DNA of 13,873 nt from contig CALCTW010000003.1 of NCBI GenBank assembly GCA_937907055.1, positions 1 through 13,873 of the forward strand, written 5' to 3'. Shown one piece after another: positions 6,210 through 12,702 of this stretch (positions are counted from its first letter, which is position 1; each line of letters starts with the position of its first letter). The stretch is from an uncultured Clostridia bacterium. GTDB lineage: Bacteria > Bacillota > Clostridia > Christensenellales > Aristaeellaceae. The notes below the pieces were generated by a model that was not told the DNA's origin, made no database searches, and was given only the letters and a program-made list of their open reading frames with translations. A program made the translations under genes and the position numbers.

Positions 6210-6995
6210 ATGGCGGCTTTTTGCGATCGCTGCGGAAAGGAGATCTTTCCGTTCGATAATGTCTGTCCCTTCTGCGGGCAGCTCCATCAAAAAACGGAAG
6301 CGGACGAAATGACGGTCCCGGGGCTTCGCGCGGCCTGCGCGCGATACGGGATCGTGCCGGAAAGCTACGGCTTTTCCATCGGTCAGCAGACAGCGTTCCC
6401 GGGCACCGGGGCGATCTACCGGGATGATGACGGGGGATATGTGCTGGAGCGTGTCCGGGAGGACGGCACACGGGAGATCCTGAGCGAGGGCACGGAGGAA
6501 AAACTGGTGGCGGAAGCCTTTGTCCGCGTGCTGAAGGAAAGCTGGCTGAAAAGGCATCCGGGCTACCGGCTGCCGGGCGCGGGCGGCGCGCCGGCCGCCG
6601 CGAAGGCGCCGTCCTTTTTCGGCACGCGGCACGGCGCGATGGATATGTCCGCGAAGACCCCGGAAAAGGATCCCCTCCGGCTGCGCACGCGCGTGCTCGG
6701 CGCGCTCTTCCTGATCTTTGTCCTCCTGTCGGTGTATTATTTTATCAAGGCGGATAAGAATGACGGCTATTACACCATGAACGGCGTGACCTATGTCTAT
6801 TATCATGATACCTGGTATGAGGGTGAGGGCAGCGAATGGAAGCCGACCGGAACGCCGGAGGGCTTCAGCTGGAAGGGTGACTGGGAATATGACACCATCC
6901 GGGAAGGCGGTTTTGCCGACAGCCCGTATTATCAGCCTGTCACCTGGTCCTCGCTCTGGCGGGGCGGGGAACAGCCCCGGCCGGAAGACCCGTAA
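6210..6995 (+). CDS. Zinc-ribbon single-pass membrane protein, unknown function
   Basis: A 261-residue protein I cannot assign to a named family. A short zinc ribbon opens it: CDRC (Cys5, Cys8) and CPFC (Cys19, Cys22). A cytosolic region of about 130 residues follows, with an acidic part and an Ala/Gly/Pro linker (122-133). One transmembrane helix lies at about 162-180 (LGALFLIFVLLSVYYFI). The remaining about 80 residues, probably outside the cell, are rich in Tyr, Trp and Gly (NGVTYVYYHDTWYEG, then GFSWKGDWEY). Basic residues before the helix and the absence of a signal peptide suggest an N-in orientation. ATG 6210 lies 5 nt from GGAGG (6200-6204); ATG 6195 would overlap the previous stop. 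It is 11 nt downstream of the HAD gene and likely co-translated. Confidence 0.85.
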   Translation: MAAFCDRCGKEIFPFDNVCPFCGQLHQKTEADEMTVPGLRAACARYGIVPESYGFSIGQQTAFPGTGAIYRDDDGGYVLERVREDGTREILSEGTEEKLVAEAFVRVLKESWLKRHPGYRLPGAGGAPAAAKAPSFFGTRHGAMDMSAKTPEKDPLRLRTRVLGALFLIFVLLSVYYFIKADKNDGYYTMNGVTYVYYHDTWYEGEGSEWKPTGTPEGFSWKGDWEYDTIREGGFADSPYYQPVTWSSLWRGGEQPRPEDP

Positions 6996-7013
6996 AGAAA
7001 GGAAACCTGAATC

Positions 7014-7619
7014 ATGTCTGAATCAAATGAAGTAAAGCGCGCGCAGCTGATCGCGCGGCTGATGGAGTATATCCCCTATAACGAGCAGGAAGCCCGTGAC
7101 CGGGAGACCATTCTGCGCCTGCTGCGCTCAAGGGATGATATCTTTCTGCGCCTGAACACCTTCGCGCATATGACGGCCTCGGCCTGGGTGGTGGACAGCA
7201 CCCGCACAAAGGTGCTGATGGCCTATCATAATATCTATAACAGCTGGAGCTGGCTGGGCGGACATGCTGACGGCGAGGCGGATCTGCTGCAGGTGGCCAT
7301 CCGCGAGGTCAGGGAGGAGAGCGGCGTAAACTTCGTGGAACCGCTGACCGAGGACATCTTCTCCATTGAGGTGCTCACGGTGGACGGTCATGAAAAGCGC
7401 GGCGCGTATGTGCCCAGCCATCTGCACCTGAATATCACCTATCTGCTGGAGGCCTCCGAAAACGAGGAGACCCGGATCGCCGAGGAGGAAAACAGCGGTG
7501 TAAAGTGGTTCCCCCTGTCCGAGGCGGTGGCCGCGAGCAGCGAGGAATGGTTCCGGGAGCGGATCTACAGCAAATTGAATCAGAAACTGAATCTGTTCCT
7601 GCTCAGACAGCGGCAGTGA
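7014..7619 (+). CDS. Nudix hydrolase
   Basis: A 201-residue cytosolic hydrolase that should cleave a nucleoside diphosphate linked to another group. The Nudix box lies at 83-105: it starts GHADGEADLL and ends REVREESGV (97-105), where the REVREE glutamates bind metal. Spacing is unusual: the first box Glu sits one place early (Ala occupies the canonical position), a form I recall from GGHADG-type Nudix proteins. An N-terminal helical extension of about 45 residues, with many Arg and Glu, precedes the domain. ATG 7014 follows a weak AAAGG site about 11 nt upstream. The gene starts 18 nt after the zinc-ribbon gene. The substrate is unknown. Confidence 0.9.
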   Translation: MSESNEVKRAQLIARLMEYIPYNEQEARDRETILRLLRSRDDIFLRLNTFAHMTASAWVVDSTRTKVLMAYHNIYNSWSWLGGHADGEADLLQVAIREVREESGVNFVEPLTEDIFSIEVLTVDGHEKRGAYVPSHLHLNITYLLEASENEETRIAEEENSGVKWFPLSEAVAASSEEWFRERIYSKLNQKLNLFLLRQRQ

Positions 7620-7649
7620 CGGGGGATCATTGTGATCCGGGAGGCAAGC

Positions 7650-8309
7650 ATGACGGAATCCAAGGCCTGGAACTGGAAAGAAGCAAAGAATATTGAACAA
7701 TGGATGATCCCGTCGCAGGAATGCGTTTATCTCGCGCAGGAATGGAAAAAGAAGCAGGTGCAGTCGGTGCTGGATCTGGGCTGCGGTCTTGGACGGCACG
7801 CCCTGTATTTCGCGCGGGCAGGCTATCGGGTGACCGCCATGGATCTTTCTCCGGAGGCGCTGGCTTCAACGGAAGCGCTGCTGTGTGAAAACGGCTTTGA
7901 CACTATTCCCTGCATTAAGGGCGATATGATGTCCCTGCCTTTCCTGAACGGTTCCTTTGACGCGGTCTTCTCCTTTCATGTGGTCACGCACCAGAACACG
8001 CAGGGCGTGTATCACGCGGTGCAGGAGATCACGCGCGTTTTAAAGCCGCGCGGGCAGCTGTTCCTTACCCTGTGCTCCAAGCGTCACCGCGCCTATACGG
8101 ATCCGAAAAATGTGCGGATCGATGAAAACAGCGTGATGAAGACAGAAGGGGCCGAAAAGGATGTGCCGCATTTTTACGCGGATAAGCCCCTGATCCGGGA
8201 TCTTTTCCGGGATTACGAGATCCTTTCCCTGCGGGAGATCGCGGAATGCGAGCTTGACAGCGACCGTGAGAAGTGCCATTATTTCCTGATCGCGCAGAAG
8301 AAGGACTGA
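7650..8309 (+). CDS. Class I SAM-dependent methyltransferase
   Basis: A 219-residue cytosolic methyltransferase of the Methyltransf_11/25 type. Motif I is VLDLGCGLGRHA (40-51), the glycine loop binding S-adenosylmethionine. VTAMDLS (61-67) ends strand 2 with the acidic residue that holds the ribose. DAVFSFHVVTHQ follows as the strand-4 motif, and a Pro-Arg-Gly turn (KPRGQLF) marks the usual step before strand 5. No added recognition domain is seen, so a small molecule or protein substrate is possible. ATG 7650 follows GGGAGG (spacing 5); GTG 7632 is in frame but lies ahead of that site. It is 30 nt downstream of the Nudix gene. Confidence 0.9.
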   Translation: MTESKAWNWKEAKNIEQWMIPSQECVYLAQEWKKKQVQSVLDLGCGLGRHALYFARAGYRVTAMDLSPEALASTEALLCENGFDTIPCIKGDMMSLPFLNGSFDAVFSFHVVTHQNTQGVYHAVQEITRVLKPRGQLFLTLCSKRHRAYTDPKNVRIDENSVMKTEGAEKDVPHFYADKPLIRDLFRDYEILSLREIAECELDSDREKCHYFLIAQKKD

Positions 8310-8314
8310 CATTT

Positions 8315-8331
8315 TTCCGGCCGGACCGGAA
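8315..8331 (+). other. Small intergenic hairpin before the permease gene
   Basis: TTCCGG pairs with CCGGAA around a 5-base loop (CCGGA). No T-run follows, so it is not a terminator. It may tune mRNA stability or translation of the permease, whose AAAGGAG site lies shortly downstream. Confidence 0.35.
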
Positions 8332-8353
8332 TGAATAAAGGAGAAACAGGACA

Positions 8354-9127
8354 ATGGAAATAACATGGGTCACCTTTCTGATCGTGTGCCCGATGGTGTT
8401 CCTGGCGGGCTTTGTGGATTCCATCGCGGGCGGCGGTGGCCTGATCTCGCTTCCGGCTTATATGCTGAGCGGTCTTCCGGCGCACGCGGCTGTCGCGACC
8501 AATAAGCTTTCCTCCTCTGTGGGCACGTTCGCGTCCACGATCCGCTATATCCGCAATAAATGCGTGGATTTCCGTCTGGCCGTTCCCTCCGTGATCATGG
8601 CGGTCATCGGCGCGCAGATCGGCTCCCGTCTGGCGCTTCTGGTGGCGGATGAGGTGTTCAAGATCCTGCTGCTGGTGGCCCTCCCCGGGATCGCCGTCTG
8701 GATGCTGACCCATAAAAATCTGGATCCGCCTGAGGACGCGCGTGTTGACCGCAAAAAGCAGATGATCTATGTGACCGTCGCTTCGCTGGTGATCGGCCTG
8801 TATGACGGGTTCTACGGCCCCGGGACGGGAACCTTCCTCACCCTGGTCTACACGGGCCTTTGCAAGATGAAGGTGCTGAAGGCGGCCGGCAATGTGAAGC
8901 TGGCCAATCTGGCCAGCAACCTGTCCGCGCTGCTGGTGTTCCTGACGGGCGGTCATGTCGTGATCGCGCTGGGCCTGACTGCCAGCGTGTTCTCCATCGC
9001 GGGGAACTGGCTGGGCAGCGGCGTGGCCATCCGCAACGGCAGCAAACTGGTGCGCTGGGTGATCGTGGCGGTGCTGGCGCTGCTGTTCGTCAAGGTCATC
9101 ACCGATCTTCTGGTGCCGGCAGCATGA
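8354..9127 (+). CDS. TauE/SafE (TSUP) family membrane transporter
   Basis: A 257-residue integral membrane protein of the sulfite exporter TauE/SafE family, with about seven or eight hydrophobic segments. Family marks are GFVDSIAGGGGLISLP (19-34), ATNKLSSSVGT (48-58), and in the second half YDGFYGPGTGTF (150-161) with the Asn-rich NVKLANLASNL (180-190). The two halves mirror each other, as expected for this inverted-repeat fold. Members move small sulfur- or carbon-containing anions; the substrate here is not readable. ATG 8354 lies about 10 nt after AAAGGAG. Its stop overlaps the start of the next gene in ATGA, indicating coupled translation. Confidence 0.93.
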   Translation: MEITWVTFLIVCPMVFLAGFVDSIAGGGGLISLPAYMLSGLPAHAAVATNKLSSSVGTFASTIRYIRNKCVDFRLAVPSVIMAVIGAQIGSRLALLVADEVFKILLLVALPGIAVWMLTHKNLDPPEDARVDRKKQMIYVTVASLVIGLYDGFYGPGTGTFLTLVYTGLCKMKVLKAAGNVKLANLASNLSALLVFLTGGHVVIALGLTASVFSIAGNWLGSGVAIRNGSKLVRWVIVAVLALLFVKVITDLLVPAA

Positions 9128-10152
9128 CGCGCGCGAGAGAACACGGGATCGTGACCGGATCCCTGCCGACCGGAAAACTGAATAAGATCTCCGATGTGCC
9201 GGGCGTCACAGTGGGGCATTGCACCATCGCGGATGACACCCATAATACCGGTGTGACGGTGGTCATGCCGTGCGCGGATAATATGTTTATCCGTAAGCTG
9301 CCCTGTGCCGCGTTCGTGCTGAACGGCTTTGGCAAGACCGCGGGCCTTGTGCAGATCGACGAGTTGGGCACGCTGGAGACCCCCATCGCGCTCACCAACA
9401 CCCTGAATATCGGACGGGTGCATGACGCCATGGTGGGCTATATGCTGGATCGCTGCGAAAAGGATCATGTGAGGCTGACCTCGGTCAATCCCGTGGTGTG
9501 CGAATGCAATGACGCCTCGCTGAATGATATCGCTTCCCGCGCGGTGGGGGAAAAGCATGTGCTTCAGGCTATCGCTTCCGCCTGCGCGGATTTTGAAGAG
9601 GGCGCGGTCGGCTGCGGACGCGGCACGACCTGTCATGGGCTGAAGGGCGGCGTGGGCAGCGCTTCCCGGGTGCTGAATTTTGACGGAAATGATTATACTC
9701 TCGGCGTGCTGGCGCAGACCAATCACGGCCGTCTGCGGGATCTTGTGATCGCGGGCGATCCTGTGGGCGAACGCGTCCACGGCGCGCTCACGGAGGGCAT
9801 GCCGGATAAGGGCAGCTGTATCATCATCCTGGCGACCGATCTGCCGCTTTCCGACCGTCAGCTGCGCAGGGTCGTCAAGCGCTGCTCTGTCGGTCTGGCC
9901 AGGCTGGGCAGCTTCATCGGTCACGGCAGCGGAGAGGTGTTCATCGCCTTCTCCACAGTCAACCGGACCCCCGCGCCGGAGGAGACGCGCGCGGTCACGC
10001 CCCTGCTTGCCTTTAACGAAAACAAACTGGATCAGTGCTTCCGCGCGGCGGCTGAATGCACAGAGGAAGCGGTTCTGAACAGCATGCTGTGCGCTGAAAG
10101 CGTGACAGCCGCGTCCGGAGCTGTCCGCCATACGCTTGATGAATTCATTTGA
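9124..10152 (+). CDS. P1 family peptidase (DmpA/S58 aminopeptidase type)
   Basis: A 342-residue N-terminal-nucleophile hydrolase related to DmpA/BapA. The precursor cuts itself before a Ser that becomes the nucleophile: here the Gly230-Ser231 bond in DKGSCIIILATD. Other family blocks are ISDVPGVTVGHCTI near the N-terminus, the Gly-rich GCGRGTTCHGLKGGVGSASR (163-182), and QTNHGR (199-203), whose Asn fits the oxyanion-hole Asn. The start at 9124 overlaps the TSUP stop by 4 nt (ATGA) and places the family N-terminus correctly; the frame is open upstream only as an antisense-like shadow within the transporter gene. Relatives cleave N-terminal residues from small or beta-peptides. Adjacent peptidase and transporter genes may share a substrate (inference). 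Confidence 0.93.
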   Translation: MTRAREHGIVTGSLPTGKLNKISDVPGVTVGHCTIADDTHNTGVTVVMPCADNMFIRKLPCAAFVLNGFGKTAGLVQIDELGTLETPIALTNTLNIGRVHDAMVGYMLDRCEKDHVRLTSVNPVVCECNDASLNDIASRAVGEKHVLQAIASACADFEEGAVGCGRGTTCHGLKGGVGSASRVLNFDGNDYTLGVLAQTNHGRLRDLVIAGDPVGERVHGALTEGMPDKGSCIIILATDLPLSDRQLRRVVKRCSVGLARLGSFIGHGSGEVFIAFSTVNRTPAPEETRAVTPLLAFNENKLDQCFRAAAECTEEAVLNSMLCAESVTAASGAVRHTLDEFI

Positions 10153-10723
10153 GGCCGAGTTTGATAAAATTGACAGCAAGGCCGCGTTCCGCCGGATGCT
10201 CCGCGAGCGGGAAAAAATGTCCCCGCAGGCGCGTGAAGCAGCCGACCGGGTGATCACAGCCCGTGTGCTGAAATCCGCGGAATACAGGGCCGCGAAGACG
10301 ATCTTCATCTATGTTTCGACTGCTTCGGAGCCGGATACCCTGCCGGTCATTCGGGATGCGCTGAAAAACGGGAAACAGGTGTGCGTGCCAAGGTGCCTTA
10401 AGGGTCATCAGATGGAGGCGGTCCGGATCACGGGCCTGTCCGATCTGCAGCCCGGCGCGTACGGGATCCCGGAGCCGTCGGAGGGCTGCATCACTGTGCC
10501 GCCGGAGCGGATCAATCTGGCCGTCATTCCCTGTGTGGCCGCCTCTGAAAAGGGGGAGCGTCTGGGGCACGGCGCGGGCTATTATGACCGCTATCTGCCG
10601 GGCGTGAAGGCCTGTAAAATGTGCCTTTGCTTTTCATGGCTTCTTTTTTCAAAGATCCCAACCGATCCGCATGATATCCCGATGGACATCGTCATCACGG
10701 ATGACGGAAAGGAGGCGCGCTGA
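10139..10723 (+). CDS. 5-formyltetrahydrofolate cyclo-ligase
   Basis: A 194-residue cytosolic enzyme that converts 5-formyl-THF to 5,10-methenyl-THF with ATP, recycling a dead-end folate. Family features are the N-terminal KAAFRRMLREREKMSPQAR (14-32), IFIYVSTASEPDT (55-67), CVPRCLKG in the ATP-site region, and the late signature RLGHGAGYYDRYLP (141-154). The final PMDIVITDDG corresponds to the usual PhDhhhT end. ATG 10139 has no clear ribosome site and overlaps the peptidase gene by 14 nt; TTG 10136 is in frame just ahead. Translation is probably coupled to the peptidase gene. The start is the least certain point. Confidence 0.92.
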   Translation: MNSFEAEFDKIDSKAAFRRMLREREKMSPQAREAADRVITARVLKSAEYRAAKTIFIYVSTASEPDTLPVIRDALKNGKQVCVPRCLKGHQMEAVRITGLSDLQPGAYGIPEPSEGCITVPPERINLAVIPCVAASEKGERLGHGAGYYDRYLPGVKACKMCLCFSWLLFSKIPTDPHDIPMDIVITDDGKEAR

Positions 10724-11124
10724 TGGACCGCGCTGCCTATGAAGCCTATATTCAGACACAGTACGGCGTGCTGCCGGATCGTCCTTTTTCCGATGATGAT
10801 GACACGGTCGTATACCGTCATCCGGGCAACCGGAAATGGTTTGCCCTCATCATGCGCATCCGGAAGGATCGCCTGATGCCCGGGGAACAGGGAGAAGCGG
10901 ATGTGGTCAATCTGAAGATCGAGCCGCTCCTTGGCTATGCCATCCGCAGGGAGCCCGGCATCTTTCCGGCCTACCATATGAACAAGGAACGATGGATCAG
11001 CGCTGTGCTGGAGGATACGACCTCAGAAGAACAATTGCTGATGCTGACAGATATGAGCTTTTCTCTCACAGAACCGAAAATAAAGTCACGAAAAGGACGG
11101 AGGGATGACAATGCCCCGGTATGA
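10723..11124 (+). CDS. MmcQ/YjbR family protein
   Basis: A 133-residue protein of the MmcQ/YjbR (CyaY-like fold) family, which is widespread in Firmicutes and has no firm molecular role. Supporting marks are the start AAYEAYIQTQYGVLPDRPF, VYRHPGNRKWFALIM (strands of the fold), VVNLKIEPLLGYAIR, and GIFPAYHMNKERWISAVLED, where the His-Met-Asn-Lys-xx-Trp block is typical. ATG 10723 follows AAAGGAGG (10708-10715) by 7 nt and overlaps the previous TGA by one base. Its C-terminal end (KSRKGRRDDNAPV) is basic and overlaps the next gene. Confidence 0.9.
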   Translation: MDRAAYEAYIQTQYGVLPDRPFSDDDDTVVYRHPGNRKWFALIMRIRKDRLMPGEQGEADVVNLKIEPLLGYAIRREPGIFPAYHMNKERWISAVLEDTTSEEQLLMLTDMSFSLTEPKIKSRKGRRDDNAPV

Positions 11125-12499
11125 TATCCTGCTGATGGATGTGGACGGCACCGTGCTGGATTTTCTGGCGGCGGAAAAGGCGGCCATTCAGGCGCTGTTT
11201 TTAAAATTCGGGTTTGGCCCCTGCACGGATGAGATGGTCGCGCGGTATTCCGCGGTGAACGTGCGCTACTGGGAGGCCCTTGAGCGCGGTGAGCTGACCA
11301 AGCCGGAGGTGCTGGTGGGCCGTTTCCGGGAGTTTTTCGCCCTGCAGGGATTGCCTGTTGAAAAGGCCGGAGAATTCAATGACGTGTATCAGCTTGCCCT
11401 CGGGGATACCGTTGTTTTCTGCGATGACTGCCTGCCGCTTCTGAAGCAGTGGAGAAACAGCCTTACCCTGGCCGCCGTCACGAACGGCACCTATTACGCC
11501 CAGCATAAAAAGCTGACTGTCTCCGGGCTGTATCAGGTGTTCCATCAGGTGTTCATTTCGGAAAAGATCGGAACGGAGAAGCCCGGAAAAGCCTTTTTCG
11601 AGCATGTTTTCAGGGTGCTTGACGCGCGGGATCTGTCCCGTGTGCTGATCGTGGGCGATTCGCTCACCAGCGATATCCGCGGCGGCAATAACGCCGGGAT
11701 TGACACCTGCTGGTATAATCCGAAGGGCGCTGTGAATGATAAGGGCGTGACAGTGAACTACGAGATCCGTGATCTGCATGAGCTGACCGCGATCCTGAAC
11801 GGGGAAAATGAAATGGTCAAAAGCCTGCTGACAAACACCTATAACACCCGTGAATTCGGCGGTCATCCGCTGAAAAACGGCGGTTTTACACGCTGTGACC
11901 GCCTGTGGCGCAGCAGTGTGCCCCGGGATATCACAGAAGAGGACATCGCGCTCCTTCAGGAACACCGGATCACCACCGATATCGATGTACGCACGGAATC
12001 GGCCTTGTCAAAGCTGCCGGATCCGCTGCGGTCCCTGCCCGGCATAGCATATCATTTCTATCCCATCGAGGAGGGCGCGTATGTTCCGGCCAGCCTCGCG
12101 GAGGTGCCCGTCACCTATATGGAGATCGCGCGGTCGGGGAGCATCGCATCGGTGTTCCGCGCCATCGCCGCCGCGCCGGGGGGCGTGCTTCTGCACTGCA
12201 CCGCCGGGAAGGACCGGACGGGGGTCATCTGTGCCATCCTGCTGCTTTTATGCGGCGCGGAGGATGAGGAGATCTGCCGGGATTACGCGCTCAGCCGCGA
12301 ATACAACCGTGAAAATCTGGAGCGCATGCTGCGGGAGCATCCGGAATATGACCGTGATGCCGTAACGGCGCGGGAGATCAGCATGATCACCTTTCTTGGC
12401 ATGTTCCGCGAGCAATTCGGCACGGCGGAACAGTATCTGGCAGCCATCGGCCTGACCGATACGGAGATCAGCGCGCTGAAAAACAAGCTGACCGAATGA
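11111..12499 (+). CDS. Fusion: YjjG-like HAD nucleotidase plus tyrosine phosphatase
   Basis: A 462-residue two-domain protein. Residues 1-232 are a HAD domain close to YjjG-type pyrimidine nucleotidases: MDVDGT with Asp10/Asp12, TNGT (124-127), Lys157 in EKPGK, and GDSLTSDIRGG (182-192). Residues 236-462 form a LipA/Y_phosphatase3-type protein tyrosine phosphatase: FTRCDRLWRSSVP, DIDVRTESA, and the P-loop HCTAGKDRTG (362-371) with nucleophile Cys363 and Arg369. Both catalytic centres look intact. The join (NGENEMVKSLLTN) is short and has an internal ATG but no good ribosome site, so one polypeptide is expected. ATG 11111 lies 7 nt after GGAGG (11099-11103); ATG 11105 is too close. It overlaps the MmcQ gene by 14 nt and ends the operon. 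Confidence 0.92.
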   Translation: MPRYDILLMDVDGTVLDFLAAEKAAIQALFLKFGFGPCTDEMVARYSAVNVRYWEALERGELTKPEVLVGRFREFFALQGLPVEKAGEFNDVYQLALGDTVVFCDDCLPLLKQWRNSLTLAAVTNGTYYAQHKKLTVSGLYQVFHQVFISEKIGTEKPGKAFFEHVFRVLDARDLSRVLIVGDSLTSDIRGGNNAGIDTCWYNPKGAVNDKGVTVNYEIRDLHELTAILNGENEMVKSLLTNTYNTREFGGHPLKNGGFTRCDRLWRSSVPRDITEEDIALLQEHRITTDIDVRTESALSKLPDPLRSLPGIAYHFYPIEEGAYVPASLAEVPVTYMEIARSGSIASVFRAIAAAPGGVLLHCTAGKDRTGVICAILLLLCGAEDEEICRDYALSREYNRENLERMLREHPEYDRDAVTAREISMITFLGMFREQFGTAEQYLAAIGLTDTEISALKNKLTE

Positions 12500-12507
12500 T
12501 CAACCAG

Positions 12508-12536
12508 ACGCGTCCCAGGAAACCGGGGCGCGTTTT
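12508..12536 (+). terminator. Terminator of the nine-gene operon
   Basis: A 9-bp stem (12508-12516 with 12525-12533, one G-U pair) has the loop AGGAAACC and runs into TTTT, with more T-rich sequence after. It begins 9 nt past the last stop. Confidence 0.88.
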
Positions 12537-12589
12537 GCTGTTTTGTTGCTTTTCTGTGACGGCAAATTATTAAATCATGGGATATGACA

Positions 12590-12617
12590 TTGACAAGCAG
12601 GAAAACTTCTTTATAAT
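12590..12617 (+). promoter_or_regulatory. Consensus promoter of the secreted Glu-rich protein gene
   Basis: TTGACA (12590-12595) and TATAAT (12612-12617) are separated by 16 bp, and both boxes are perfect. The expected start near 12624 gives a leader of about 80 nt. Such a promoter suggests strong, constitutive expression. Confidence 0.9.
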
Positions 12618-12702
12618 ATAGATGGAATAGTGTCTTTAATGGTAAAAGAATACCTGTGATATTTAAAAGTTTCGACAGAAAATACGAAAAGAGGCCAACA
12701 AC

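Noticed and set aside
8953..10308. Long minus-strand open frame (451 codons) opposite the P1 peptidase gene
   Set aside because: It is antisense to genes with clear family motifs; long antisense frames are expected in GC-rich coding sequence. No ribosome site or promoter supports it.
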